Assembly: GCF_002163625.1 (NCBI RefSeq)
Contig: NZ_CP020892.1
Location: 3,906,001-3,970,000, forward strand
Source of the DNA: Pseudomonas sp. M30-35
Lineage (GTDB): Bacteria > Pseudomonadota > Gammaproteobacteria > Pseudomonadales > Pseudomonadaceae
Length of the DNA: 64,000 bases
Reading direction: 5' to 3'
Both the position numbers and the translations under genes were made by a program. The number at the start of each line of letters is the position of its first letter. Position 1 is the stretch's first letter. A model generated the notes under the pieces. It did no database searches. It was not told the DNA's origin and saw only the letters and a program-made list of their open reading frames with translations. This document shows positions 35,323-44,258 of this stretch, piece after piece.

Positions 35323-36540
35323 ATGGCGGCAAAAGCACTCAAAACCAGCGTATTCGCTTGGGAAGGCAAAGATAAGAAAGGCGCAACCGTCAAAGGCGAG
35401 CTCAACGGGCAGAATCCTGCATTGGTCAAAGCCCAACTGCGCAAGCAAGGCATCAACCCAATCAAGGTACGCAAGAAATCCGCCTCACTTTTTAGTGCAG
35501 GTAAAAAAATCAAACCAATGGACATTGCTTTGTTTACAAGGCAGATGGCGACCATGATGAAGGCTGGTGTACCGCTATTACAATCGTTCGACATTATCAG
35601 TGAGGGCTTCGACAACCCCAATATGCGTAAGCTGGTTGATGACATTAAGCAGCAAGTAGCAGCTGGTAACAGCTTTGCAACTGCACTTCGAACAAGACCT
35701 CAGTATTTCGATGAGCTCTACTGCAACCTTGTAGACTCTGGCGAGCAGGCTGGTGCTCTAGAGAGCTTGCTTGACCGCGTAGCCACCTACAAGGAAAAAA
35801 CAGAGGCACTAAAAGCAAAAATCAAAAAAGCCATGAACTACCCTATCGCCGTAGTGGTAGTCGCCTTGATCGTTTCAGCTATTTTGCTGATTAAGGTAGT
35901 TCCTCAATTCGAATCGGTATTCGCCAACTTTGGCGCAGAGCTACCCGCCTTTACACAAATGGTAATTGGGCTTTCACAGACACTGCAAAAGTGGTGGCTC
36001 GCATTTCTTGCAGGTCTTGTTGCTATCGCGTTTCTATTCAAAGAAACCCATAAGCGCTCACAAAAATTTCGAGATGGTTTGGACAGAGCATTTTTAAAAA
36101 TGCCTATTGTTGGCGATATTCTCTATAAGTCCGCGGTTGCACGGTTTGCAAGAACATTATCAACTACATTCGCAGCGGGCGTACCTCTGGTAGATGCTTT
36201 AGACTCCGTTGCTGGGGCCACCGGCAATATCGTATTCAAAAATGCAACGAACAAAATCAAAGCCGACGTTTCAACAGGTATGCAACTGAATTTCTCAATG
36301 CGCACAACCAATACCTTCCCCACCATGGCAATTCAAATGACAGCCATCGGCGAAGAGTCAGGCTCATTAGATGAAATGCTCGATAAAGTAGCGACCTTCT
36401 ATGAAGATGAAGTCGACAATATGGTCGATGGCCTTACCAGCTTGATGGAGCCCATGATTATGTCGGTGCTTGGCGTCTTGATTGGTGGCTTGGTAATTGC
36501 TATGTACCTGCCAATCTTCCAACTGGGCTCTGTAGTCTAA
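35323..36540 (+). CDS. pilC: Type IV pilus platform protein PilC
   Basis: 405-residue inner-membrane protein of the GspF family. Two T2SSF domains (about residues 70-195 and 273-395) each carry a membrane-proximal helix set; LFTRQMATMMKAGVPLLQSF and RFARTLSTTFAAGVPLVDAL mark the two copies. The C-terminal GLTSLMEPMIMSVLGVLIGG is typical. It couples PilB rotation to pilin insertion. Begins 2 bases after pilB. Confidence 0.96.
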   Translation: MAAKALKTSVFAWEGKDKKGATVKGELNGQNPALVKAQLRKQGINPIKVRKKSASLFSAGKKIKPMDIALFTRQMATMMKAGVPLLQSFDIISEGFDNPNMRKLVDDIKQQVAAGNSFATALRTRPQYFDELYCNLVDSGEQAGALESLLDRVATYKEKTEALKAKIKKAMNYPIAVVVVALIVSAILLIKVVPQFESVFANFGAELPAFTQMVIGLSQTLQKWWLAFLAGLVAIAFLFKETHKRSQKFRDGLDRAFLKMPIVGDILYKSAVARFARTLSTTFAAGVPLVDALDSVAGATGNIVFKNATNKIKADVSTGMQLNFSMRTTNTFPTMAIQMTAIGEESGSLDEMLDKVATFYEDEVDNMVDGLTSLMEPMIMSVLGVLIGGLVIAMYLPIFQLGSVV

Positions 36541-36543
36541 CCC

Positions 36544-37416
36544 ATGCAAACACTCGACTTTCTGGCCAGCTCTGCGCTGGCCTTTTCTTTATGCGTGCTG
36601 GTTATCGGTTTGCTGGTTGGCAGTTTCTTGAATGTTGTGGTGTATCGCCTGCCAATCATGATGCAGCGAGACTGGCAGGCCCAGGCGCGTGAAGCATTGG
36701 AACTGCCTAGCGAAGACGCCCAGCAAACTTTTAACCTGCTCTTGCCAAACTCGACCTGCCCTTCGTGCAAACACGAGATTCGCCCTTGGGAAAACATCCC
36801 GGTCGTCAGCTACTTGGCTCTGCGCGGTAAATGCTCCAGCTGTAAAACCGCGATAAGCAAACGCTACCCCTTGGTGGAGCTGGCCTGCGGGGCGCTGTCA
36901 TTCTTTATCGCCTGGCACTTTGGTTTTACTTGGCAAACAGGTTTGATGCTGCTGCTGACCTGGGGCTTGCTGGCGATGAGCCTGATTGATGCCGACCACC
37001 AACTGCTGCCTGATGTACTGGTGTTACCGCTGCTCTGGCTGGGGTTGATTGCCAATTATTTTGGCCTATTTACCAGCCTTGACGATGCTCTCTGGGGCGC
37101 GGTTGCCGGTTACTTAAGCCTATGGACGGTGTTTTGGCTGTTCAAACTGATAACCGGCAAGGAAGGCATGGGGTATGGCGACTTTAAGCTGCTGGCCATG
37201 CTGGGTGCATGGGGCGGCTGGCAAATTCTGCCGCTGACCATTTTGCTTTCATCGTTGGTCGGCGCAGTCCTTGGTGTGATTATGCTGCGCATGCGCAATG
37301 CCGAAACCAGCACACCCATACCTTTTGGCCCTTACTTGGCTATCGCTGGCTGGATAGCGCTGATCTGGGGCGACCAGATCACCTCAACCTACCTGCAATT
37401 TGCCGGAATGAAATAG
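36544..37416 (+). CDS. pilD: Prepilin peptidase / N-methyltransferase PilD
   Basis: 290-residue membrane aspartyl protease that cuts and methylates PilA and the minor pilins. Zinc-binding double CxxC (CPSCKHEIRPWENIPVV... CSSCK, about residues 74-100) lies in the first cytoplasmic loop, and the catalytic aspartates are in SLIDADHQLLPD and GMGYGDFKLLA. Eight membrane helices are expected. Three bases after pilC. Confidence 0.96.
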   Translation: MQTLDFLASSALAFSLCVLVIGLLVGSFLNVVVYRLPIMMQRDWQAQAREALELPSEDAQQTFNLLLPNSTCPSCKHEIRPWENIPVVSYLALRGKCSSCKTAISKRYPLVELACGALSFFIAWHFGFTWQTGLMLLLTWGLLAMSLIDADHQLLPDVLVLPLLWLGLIANYFGLFTSLDDALWGAVAGYLSLWTVFWLFKLITGKEGMGYGDFKLLAMLGAWGGWQILPLTILLSSLVGAVLGVIMLRMRNAETSTPIPFGPYLAIAGWIALIWGDQITSTYLQFAGMK

Positions 37417-37513
37417 GCTATCAGCGTTGCCATGTTGGACCAGGGTCGCCAGTTGCAAGCGCTCTGCTCTACAATCAGCGCTCTATTTGATTGACTAGAG
37501 CCACTGCACGCGC

Positions 37514-38122
37514 ATGAAACCTTGGATTTTGGGCCTTACCGGCGGCATTGGCAGCGGCAAAAGCGCTGTTGCACAATGCTTTATCGACCTCGGTGTGCAT
37601 CTGGTCGATGCAGACCAAGCGGCGCGCTGGGTGGTTGAACCCGGCCGCCCGGCTCTAAGCCAGATAACAGAACACTTTGGCGCCGGTATCCTGCAAGCGG
37701 ATGGACAGCTTGACCGCACCGCGCTGCGTAAGCTGATTTTTCAGGATGCCGAACAGCGCCGTTGGCTCGAGGCATTACTGCATCCGCTTATCAATCAAGA
37801 GATCAGCCAATATCTGGCGCAAGCAACCTCGCCTTACGCAATTTTGGTCACACCTTTATTGGTGGAAACCGGCCAGCACGCATTAACCCAACGCGTACTG
37901 GTGGTCGATGCACCTGAAACACTGCAGATTGAACGCACGCTGATGCGCGACAATACTTCACTCGAACAAGTGCAGGCGATTCTTAACGCGCAAGCTACAC
38001 GCCAGCAGCGCCTACAAATTGCCGATGATGTATTGGTAAACGATCGCGACCTGATTTGGCTGCGCAACGAAGTAGAACGCCTGCATACTTTTTATCTGAC
38101 TTTACGTGGAGGCCAACCATGA
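37514..38122 (+). CDS. coaE: Dephospho-CoA kinase
   Basis: 202-residue P-loop kinase for the last step of coenzyme A synthesis. Walker [12 protein letters not shown] (residues 6-16), [13 protein letters not shown] and the lid segment with [12 protein letters not shown] are present. In the pilD-coaE-yacG order common to pseudomonads. Its stop overlaps the yacG start (ATGA). Confidence 0.95.
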   Translation: MKPWILGLTGGIGSGKSAVAQCFIDLGVHLVDADQAARWVVEPGRPALSQITEHFGAGILQADGQLDRTALRKLIFQDAEQRRWLEALLHPLINQEISQYLAQATSPYAILVTPLLVETGQHALTQRVLVVDAPETLQIERTLMRDNTSLEQVQAILNAQATRQQRLQIADDVLVNDRDLIWLRNEVERLHTFYLTLRGGQP

Positions 38123-38319
38123 CCACACCAACTCTCGTCGCCTGCCCTACCTGCGCAGCGCCTGTTGAATGGGGCCCACAAAGCCCTAACCGTCCGTTTT
38201 GCTCGGAACGCTGCCAGCTGATTGACTTAGGTGCCTGGGCATCTGAGGAGCATGCTATTCCCGGTAACGAGCTGGAAGATGATGTTTTCTCCGAGGAAAT
38301 CCCACCTCGCACCCACTGA
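38119..38319 (+). CDS. yacG: Zinc-binding DNA gyrase inhibitor YacG
   Basis: 66-residue zinc protein. CPTC (residues 9-12) and FCSERC (residues 28-33) are the four ligands; the acidic tail is typical. In E. coli YacG binds GyrB and inhibits gyrase. Starts inside the coaE stop codon by a 4-base ATGA overlap, and GGAGG precedes it. Confidence 0.92.
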   Translation: MTTPTLVACPTCAAPVEWGPQSPNRPFCSERCQLIDLGAWASEEHAIPGNELEDDVFSEEIPPRTH

Positions 38320-38356
38320 TCAAGGGCGTACAACGCCGAAAACTCACGCGTTATCT

Positions 38357-38387
38357 GGTGGACAAGCTGCGCGTTGTCACACCCTAC
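38357..38387 (-). repeat. REP-like hairpin overlapping the ECF permease stop
   Basis: Minus strand reads GTAGGGTGTGACAACGCG, then CAGCTTGTCCACC. The TAG of its GTAG is the stop codon of the permease gene that ends here. Confidence 0.85.
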
Positions 38388-39079
38388 GACTCGGGTGGCT
38401 GCTTGTCGTTCTTCCACGGGGCCGACAGATAGCGGCTGCGGTTGAAGGTTTCCAGCCACTCGGGGTAAAACACCACCAACGCACTGACCACCAAGCCGTT
38501 GATAAAGGCCTCGGGAAATATCACCAGCCATAAATAGCCGATGTAATCTTCGATCCAGGGCGGCATCTGAAATATGCCATCCAGCCACAGCACCCCGAAT
38601 GCGCTGAGAATGACCAGCAAGGTTGCCAGCGCAGCCGGAAAAAAACCGCAAAAGAAGATATACACAAACAAGTTGTCCGGCTGTTCGCGCTCGACCCGCA
38701 TGGCACAGAGCTCGGTGACCAGCACCGGCAGCACAATCAGCAGCATGCCGTTGACGCCAAGCGCCGAGAAATCCTGCAGCCCCAACATAAGCATGCCGAT
38801 TTGCGCCAGCAGGCCAACCAACACAGCCAACGGCCAATCGAGCAGTAAGGTTACCGCGGTCATTCCGATGAAGTGATAGGACAAGCCCGACTCGAAATCA
38901 CGCCGCACCAACCACAACACAAACAACGCCAAAGCCGTGGCGAACACCAGATGCTGACGGCGCAGGTCGCTGATTAACGCCAGCCAAGGCGCACGAAACA
39001 CAGCCCAAAGCACGATTGGCGCATACAACAGCCAGCCAACAATCGTGCTAGTGGTTGTGAGTAACTCCGCACCAATCAT
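38384..39079 (-). CDS. Energy-coupling factor / CbiM-like membrane protein
   Basis: 231-residue polytopic membrane protein with about six helices. The segment SYHFIGMTAVTLLLDWPLAV and the late IFPEAFINGLVVSALV resemble CbiM/ECF transporter substrate components of a Pseudomonas group without adjacent ATPases. The start at 39079 has GAGGTG upstream. The C-terminus (SAPWKNDKQPPES) ends at a TAG that belongs to a REP element, so the native tail may have been longer. Substrate unknown (metal or vitamin). Confidence 0.65.
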   Translation of the reverse strand: MIGAELLTTTSTIVGWLLYAPIVLWAVFRAPWLALISDLRRQHLVFATALALFVLWLVRRDFESGLSYHFIGMTAVTLLLDWPLAVLVGLLAQIGMLMLGLQDFSALGVNGMLLIVLPVLVTELCAMRVEREQPDNLFVYIFFCGFFPAALATLLVILSAFGVLWLDGIFQMPPWIEDYIGYLWLVIFPEAFINGLVVSALVVFYPEWLETFNRSRYLSAPWKNDKQPPES

Positions 39080-39203
39080 CTCGCCACACCTCAACTACAA
39101 ACAGGTAGGCAGCAGTCTACACCCCTGACTAATCGCCCCAAACCGCTAACTGATCGTCGCCCGAACATATCCATTTGCCAGGCTGCGGAGCTAAGCTAGG
39201 CAA

Positions 39204-39833
39204 ATGGATGACTCTGATTACCTACGCTTGCTCACAGACCATGCCGAGCAAGCCAATGCATTTCTGTCGAATGCTCGCAAATGGGAACGCGAGCGCTGGG
39301 TATGCCAGCGCCTATTGCAAGCGTTTAACCTGCGCCACCGGCTTGAAGAGTTTATCGCGCCCGGCAATGAGCCTCCTGACGTATTGTTTCGCGATGCCAA
39401 TTTCGAGGTGTTCTTTGTGCTCGACGAAGGTCGCCGCCTTAATGATGAATGGCGCGCTGAACTCGAACGCCGTCGCCGGGCATTTTCCCTCAGCCAGCTG
39501 GTGCGCCGCGAGGCAAAACCCAAGCGCATCCCCGCCAAAGACATGCTCGCCCGCTTAGCTCCCACACTGAGTAAAAAATCCCATAACTACCGTGAACGCG
39601 ATATAGATCCCAGCGAATTAGACCTGCTGGCCTATATCAACCTGAAGCGCTCAGTGCTGGATTTCAACAGTCACTTCCCGCCGCCCACCGAGTTTCTGCG
39701 CCAAGGTTGGCGTTCGCTCTCGGTCGTCGCCCCCACATTTGCCCGGGTCATTTTTGCTCACGCTGATGCCCCTGAGTTTTTGCGCAATAATCTTGGCCGC
39801 AGCGTTATTTTTGACGCTGGCATGAGCCTGTGA
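39204..39833 (+). CDS. DUF1780 family protein
   Basis: 209-residue soluble protein that I match to DUF1780, a family found mainly in Pseudomonas. No signal peptide or membrane segment; charged helices (RKWERERWVCQRLLQAF, ELERRRRAFSLSQLVRRE) and a basic middle (KPKRIPAKDMLARLAP). A FEVFFVLDEGRRL strand is conserved in type. Function unknown. In P. aeruginosa a similar gene lies in this same stretch between yacG and ndh. Confidence 0.65.
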   Translation: MDDSDYLRLLTDHAEQANAFLSNARKWERERWVCQRLLQAFNLRHRLEEFIAPGNEPPDVLFRDANFEVFFVLDEGRRLNDEWRAELERRRRAFSLSQLVRREAKPKRIPAKDMLARLAPTLSKKSHNYRERDIDPSELDLLAYINLKRSVLDFNSHFPPPTEFLRQGWRSLSVVAPTFARVIFAHADAPEFLRNNLGRSVIFDAGMSL

Positions 39834-39908
39834 ACGTAATATTCGTCGATAATCGCAGTCAGTAAATGGCGGAAAAAAGCCAGCACCAGAGCAAACGAAG
39901 CAAACTTC

Positions 39909-40054
39909 GTAGGGTGTGACAACGCGAAGCTTGTCCACCACAAATTGCCAAGCTAGCAAACTCCGCGCTGCATTTGGCGGACAGAAAAGCGCTGCCCGCC
40001 CTACAGAATAACCGCCACCCATGTGGGGTGCTACAACCCGCAGTTTACTCACCA
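39909..40054 (+). repeat. REP doublet with degenerate third hairpin
   Basis: GTAGGGTGTGACAACGCG hairpin at 39909, then hairpin 1 GGCGGACAG-loop-CTGCCCGCC followed by CTAC (39976-40004), then a decayed hairpin 2 (GGTG...CTCACC) ending near 40054. It has the same order as the 113-bp units and is an uninterrupted example of the IS target CCGCC-CT-AC. Confidence 0.8.
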
Positions 40055-40088
40055 TGAACAACCAAAATCAGACTCGGACACCCTTTCA

Positions 40089-40601
40089 ATGAGCCCGCTC
40101 AAAGCATTACTCGCAGCAGTTCCCCAGCACGGGCAAGTGCGCTGGATTGGCGTGCGCCCGGCATCACGGGCGCCGATGATCGAACTCGATGCCGTGGAAG
40201 CACGCCGCGATGAAGGCTTGACCGGCGACCACAGCCGCCCGGGGCCACGTAATGCACGGCAAGTCACCTTTATTCAATGGGAGCACTTGGCCGTCGTCAG
40301 CGCATTATTAAGTCGCGCGCCTGACAACCAAATTCGCCCAGAGGACCTGCGGCGCAATATCGCGATCATCGGTATCAACTTGTTTAGTCTCAAAGGACGG
40401 CGCTTTAGGATCGGTCAGGCAGTATTCGAAACAACCGGCTGGTGCCAGCCCTGCGCACGGCTAGAGGAACGCCTGGGCCAAGGCACATTTCAGGCCATGA
40501 GAGGCCATGGCGGGATTACTGCCAGAGTGCTGCAAAGCGGCATCATTCGTTGCGACGACAGGCTGATTGTTGAGCCATTAATAGAGGCGCAGATAGACTA
40601 A
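40089..40601 (+). CDS. MOSC-domain protein
   Basis: 170-residue protein made of a single MOSC domain. Family marks: LTGDHSRPGPRNARQVTFIQ, LRRNIAIIGINLFSLKGRRF, and the conserved cysteine in TGWCQPCARLEE, which in MOSC proteins handles sulfur bound to molybdenum cofactor. RHGGIT-type MRGHGGITARVL follows. The start at 40089 is preferred because the longer frame reaches back into the REP element at 39909-40054. No strong ribosome site. Confidence 0.83.
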   Translation: MSPLKALLAAVPQHGQVRWIGVRPASRAPMIELDAVEARRDEGLTGDHSRPGPRNARQVTFIQWEHLAVVSALLSRAPDNQIRPEDLRRNIAIIGINLFSLKGRRFRIGQAVFETTGWCQPCARLEERLGQGTFQAMRGHGGITARVLQSGIIRCDDRLIVEPLIEAQID

Positions 40602-40791
40602 TCTAGCCATGCCCTGCGCAGGCGACTTAAACTGACAGAACGCCGCTGCGCAGGCCCAGCACACGGCCAATGGTAATATGCACCCGAACATCGGACACAC
40701 TGCAAACGGCTAATTGCGCTAGGCTTGGATAAACCAGCGCCTGCAAACAACTATAATCAGGCCTACGCAACACTCGACCTTCGAGGTTTCC

Positions 40792-40965
40792 ATGACCAGT
40801 CGCCTTACTCCTGACGACCAACAACGTGTTGATCAGTATCTAAGCGCCCCACAACACCAAGTCGAACGCCGCCCTTTTAAAGTCTGGCGCCTGTTATTGG
40901 TGGTACTGGGCATAGTCGTTGCCCTCGGGGTTCTCAGCCGATTTCTTGGGAGTTTGGTGCTATGA
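40792..40965 (+). CDS. DUF3094 small membrane protein
   Basis: 57 codons, MTSRLTPDDQQRVDQYLSAP at the start, then a basic stretch (QVERRPFKVWRL) and one membrane helix (LLLVVLGIVVALGVLSRFLG). GAGG lies just upstream. This matches the DUF3094 family seen next to ndh in Pseudomonas. The helix would anchor it in the inner membrane with its N-terminus in the cytoplasm. Function unknown. Confidence 0.8.
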   Translation: MTSRLTPDDQQRVDQYLSAPQHQVERRPFKVWRLLLVVLGIVVALGVLSRFLGSLVL

Positions 40966-41028
40966 GCTGCTTAGCGCTCGCCCTCGCCCCCGTTAACTGT
41001 TCTATTCAAAGCCTTGCGAGTCTATTAA

Positions 41029-42336
41029 ATGAGCCATCAAATCGTGATCGTCGGCGGTGGCGCCGGCGGTTTGGAGCTTGCTACCCGCCTGGGTAAATCT
41101 CTGGGCAAGCGCGGTCAAGCCAAAGTCACTTTGGTCGACGCCAACCTGACCCATATCTGGAAACCACTGCTACACGAAGTTGCAGCAGGCTCACTCAACT
41201 CATCGGGCGACGAGCTGAATTATGTTGCCCAAGCAAAATGGAATCATTTTGAGTTTCAACTCGGGCGCATGTCTGGACTGGATCGTAACAACAAGCGGAT
41301 CAGCCTGGACGCTACCCTGGATGAGCACGGCCAAGTTCTGGTGCCGGAGCGTGACCTGCACTACAACAGCCTGATTATCGCCGTGGGTAGCACAACCAAT
41401 GATTTCGGCACCCCTGGCGCTGCGCAACATTGTTTATTTCTCGATACCCGTGAACAAGCAGAACGCTTTCACAATCAACTGCTGAATCACTACCTGCGCG
41501 CACATGCCAGCCAAAGTGAAACCATCGAGCAAATCAGCGTGGCGATCGTTGGCGCTGGGGCCACAGGCGTTGAGTTGGCGGCCGAACTGCACCATGCGGC
41601 CCATGAACTCGCGGCGTACGGCCTTAATCGTATTTTGCCGGAGAACATGCGCATCACCGTGATTGAAGCCGGGCCACGCGTACTTCCCGCGCTACCTGAG
41701 CGCATCAGCCAGCCGGTGCATAAGGCCCTCGAAAAGCTTGGCGTTACCGTGATGACCAACTCAGCGGTTAGCGAAGTCACGGCCGATGCGCTGCTTACCG
41801 CTAAAGGCGAAACCATTACGGCCAGCCTGAAGATTTGGGCTGCGGGCATTCGCGCCCCCGCATTCCTTAAAGATATCGCCGGCTTGGAAACCAATCGCAT
41901 CAACCAGTTGGTTGTCCGCCCCACACTGCAGACGACTGAAGATGACAACATCTTCGCCTTTGGCGACTGCGCAGCCTGCCCGCAACCCGGTACAGAAGGC
42001 CGCAATGTGCCGCCACGCGCTCAAGCCGCTCACCAGCAGGCATCCCTACTGGCAAAAACCCTGAAGATGCGCGTACAAGGCTCAGACAAAGCCCTGCCGG
42101 AGTATCAATACCGTGATTACGGCTCACTGATTTCTTTGTCGAGCTTTTCTGCTGTAGGTAACTTGATGGGCAATTTAACTGGCAGCGTGATGCTCGAAGG
42201 TTGGTTGGCGCGGATGTTTTATGTATCGCTCTATCGCATGCACCAAATGGCGCTGTACGGCTTTTTCCGCACCGCTTTACTGATGCTCAGCGACTGCATC
42301 GGCCGCAGTACAGAACCACGCCTCAAGCTCCATTAA
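41029..42336 (+). CDS. ndh: Type II NADH dehydrogenase
   Basis: 435-residue FAD-dependent, non-proton-pumping NADH:quinone reductase. The first nucleotide fold IVIVGGGAGGLELATRLGKS (FAD) is followed by the second VAIVGAGATGVELAAELHHA (NADH) at about residues 167-186, and FAFGDCAACPQ is the second FAD contact. A C-terminal amphipathic/hydrophobic region (about 365-415, MFYVSLYRMHQMALYGF) should hold it to the membrane. IS copy B lies 39 bases downstream. Confidence 0.94.
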   Translation: MSHQIVIVGGGAGGLELATRLGKSLGKRGQAKVTLVDANLTHIWKPLLHEVAAGSLNSSGDELNYVAQAKWNHFEFQLGRMSGLDRNNKRISLDATLDEHGQVLVPERDLHYNSLIIAVGSTTNDFGTPGAAQHCLFLDTREQAERFHNQLLNHYLRAHASQSETIEQISVAIVGAGATGVELAAELHHAAHELAAYGLNRILPENMRITVIEAGPRVLPALPERISQPVHKALEKLGVTVMTNSAVSEVTADALLTAKGETITASLKIWAAGIRAPAFLKDIAGLETNRINQLVVRPTLQTTEDDNIFAFGDCAACPQPGTEGRNVPPRAQAAHQQASLLAKTLKMRVQGSDKALPEYQYRDYGSLISLSSFSAVGNLMGNLTGSVMLEGWLARMFYVSLYRMHQMALYGFFRTALLMLSDCIGRSTEPRLKLH

Positions 42337-42348
42337 GCAGAACCGAGC

Positions 42349-42375
42349 GGCGGACAGAAAAACGCTGTCCGCCCT
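42349..42375 (+). repeat. REP hairpin 1 interrupted by IS copy B
   Basis: GGCGGACAG-loop-CTGTCCGCC followed by CT, then the IS. One loop base differs from the unit at IS copy A. Confidence 0.85.
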
Positions 42376-42407
42376 TGTATCTCGACTACTGCTTATTTTA
42401 GAGCGAT

Positions 42408-42561
42408 AGTTCCCGATTGATCCTCGGGGGAGCGAGTGCAAGCCGTGTCCGCCCTAAAGCTTCGAGCTTGTAACGTAGATAGCGCTGCACTCCTCCGCAC
42501 TCATCCAGCAAGTCCGAACGGTATCCTGAGCCTCGAGCTCGCATCAGCAAGGTTGGACGGA
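42408..42561 (+). ncRNA. Predicted bridge RNA of IS copy B
   Basis: Same sequence as in copy A shifted by 16347: 5' stem-loop 42412-42428, target loop 42434-42492 with guide TGTCCGCCCTA at 42446-42456 and GTAG at 42475-42478, donor loop 42512-42558. Confidence 0.68.
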
Positions 42562-42601
42562 TGAAGTGATGATCGACCTAACTCAATGAGGAGTAAGCGT
42601 C

Positions 42602-43576
42602 ATGACGATAGTTGTCGGCATCGACATAGCTAAACAGACCTTCGATATCGCCACTCTGCAAGATAACGGCAAGTACCGCACCAAAGCCAAGCTGAGTAAT
42701 AACGCTGCGGGCTTTGAGGTCTTTCGGCAGTGGCTGCTTAAGCACGCTGAAGCCGATGCCTGGGTCGTAATGGAGGCCACTGGCATCTATCACGAAGCTT
42801 TGGCTGAGTGGCTGTTTAAGCTGGGTTACCGTGTTTGCGTCCTTAACCCCGCACAAATGGCCTATTACGCTCGCAGCCAGCTGCAGCGGGTAAAGACGGA
42901 TAAAGTCGATGCCAAGCTCATCGCTGACTATGGCCGCAGGCATCAGACCGAACTACGAGCTTGGCAGCCTGAGCAGCCTTCTATTCGCCGTCTGAAAGCG
43001 TTAGTGCGCCGTTTGAAGGATTTGCAGGAGCTGGAGCAAATCGAACAAAACCGCCTAGATGTGACCAACGAACAGAAGGTCAGGGCGTCAATTGAATCGG
43101 TGCTTGAGCACTTGCGTCAACAAATCGATGAAACGCTAAAGGCGATCAAACAGCACTTCGATGACAACGACGATCTACGCGGCCAGCGAGACCTGCTAAC
43201 CAGTATCGATGGCATTGCGGACAGAACCGCAGCGCTTGTACTGGCGGAGTTGGGCGATATCGAACGCTTCGAAAGCAGCCGTGCGGTCACGGCCTTTGCC
43301 GGACTTAATCCCAGGTTACAAGAATCAGGAATGCTCAAAGGTCATGTGCGGATATCGCGCATGGGCTCAGTTAGGTTACGCGCCGGGCTTTATATGCCAG
43401 GTATCGTATCCATCACTCGTAACCCCGCTATTCGGGCACTGGCTGAGCGAATGAGAGCCAATGGCAAAACGGGTAAACAGATCATCTGCGCAGCTATGCG
43501 CAAGCTGCTCTGCATTGCCTACGGAGTACTAAAATCCGGAAAACCATTTGATCCTCTTCTCGCTATTGCAAGATGA
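42602..43576 (+). CDS. IS110-family transposase, copy B
   Basis: 324 residues, identical in protein sequence to copies A and C, with D8, E58, D100, D103 and S242 intact and the same GAGGAG ribosome site. Expected to be active. Confidence 0.94.
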   Translation: MTIVVGIDIAKQTFDIATLQDNGKYRTKAKLSNNAAGFEVFRQWLLKHAEADAWVVMEATGIYHEALAEWLFKLGYRVCVLNPAQMAYYARSQLQRVKTDKVDAKLIADYGRRHQTELRAWQPEQPSIRRLKALVRRLKDLQELEQIEQNRLDVTNEQKVRASIESVLEHLRQQIDETLKAIKQHFDDNDDLRGQRDLLTSIDGIADRTAALVLAELGDIERFESSRAVTAFAGLNPRLQESGMLKGHVRISRMGSVRLRAGLYMPGIVSITRNPAIRALAERMRANGKTGKQIICAAMRKLLCIAYGVLKSGKPFDPLLAIAR

Positions 43577-43628
43577 GGATCAAGACGGTATCTACGAAAT
43601 ACCGGAAAACGCCAATCTTAACCAAACG

Positions 43629-43658
43629 GTAGGGTGAACAACGCGAAGCTTGTCCACC
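43629..43658 (+). repeat. REP hairpin 2 left of RAYT
   Basis: GTAGGGTGAACAACGCG then AAGCTTGTCCACC, 38 bases before the RAYT start codon. It is the right half of the doublet split by IS copy B. Confidence 0.85.
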
Positions 43659-43696
43659 ATGGTTTATGGCACCTAACCGCTCAAGGATGAGCCACC

Positions 43697-44227
43697 ATGC
43701 CAAATTACCGCCGCGCCCGCGCTCAAGGGGCTACTTATTTCTTTACTGTTAATCTGCGTGACCGGAAAAGCGATCTATTAATCCGTGAAATCGACTTATT
43801 GCGCACTACAGTCCGCGCAACGAAGGCCCGCCACCCCTTTCATATTGATGCATGGGTGGTGCTACCCGAACATATGCACTGCATGTGGACGCTGCCAACG
43901 AACGACAACGAGTTTGCCCTGCGCTGGAAGGTTATTAAACACGCGTTTAGCAAGCGCTTGCTGGTAACTGAACCACGAACAGTCATCCAACTCCACCGCA
44001 GAGAACGCGGTATCTGGCAGCGCCGTTATTGGGAGCACCTGATCTGCGACGAGCAGGACTACCAACTGCACTTCGATTACATCCATTACAACCCACTGAA
44101 ACACAACCATGTACGAAAGCTGGTTGATTGGCCTTACTCAAGCTTTCATCGAGCAGTGGCAATGGGCATTTACCCCGAAGACTGGTGTACCAGCCCGGCG
44201 CATGAGCAGGGTAATTTCGGAGAGTAA
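43697..44227 (+). CDS. REP-associated tyrosine transposase (RAYT)
   Basis: 176-residue Y1/HUH nuclease-like transposase. The HUH motif is HMH at residues 59-61 (VLPEHMHCMW), and the late block HFDYIHYNPLKHNHV with WPYSSFHR is the RAYT signature and holds the catalytic tyrosine (probably Y128). The N-terminus MPNYRRARAQGATYFFTVNL is typical. RAYTs bind and cut REP hairpins that begin with a GTAG-type tetranucleotide. Here GTAG-headed REP elements flank the gene on both sides (43629-43658 and 44259-44335), so it is very probably the enzyme that spreads this repeat family. Confidence 0.93.
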   Translation: MPNYRRARAQGATYFFTVNLRDRKSDLLIREIDLLRTTVRATKARHPFHIDAWVVLPEHMHCMWTLPTNDNEFALRWKVIKHAFSKRLLVTEPRTVIQLHRRERGIWQRRYWEHLICDEQDYQLHFDYIHYNPLKHNHVRKLVDWPYSSFHRAVAMGIYPEDWCTSPAHEQGNFGE

Positions 44228-44258
44228 TGTTTGACGAAGCTTATCCACAGCCACAAAT

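Larger units (their letters stand above)
42376..43593 (+). mobile_element. IS110-family insertion sequence, copy B
   Basis: 1218 bp, same ends as copy A (TGTATCTCG ... GACGGTATCT). Left flank CTGTCCGCCCT, right flank ACGAAATACC, so the target again reads CCGCC-CT-AC. It differs from copy A by a synonymous change at the position equal to 26387 (C instead of T). Lies between ndh and the RAYT gene. Confidence 0.92.

Noticed and set aside
37995..38837. 280-residue minus-strand frame over coaE, yacG and the REP
   Set aside because: Crosses three real features on the opposite strand or another frame and has no family marks.
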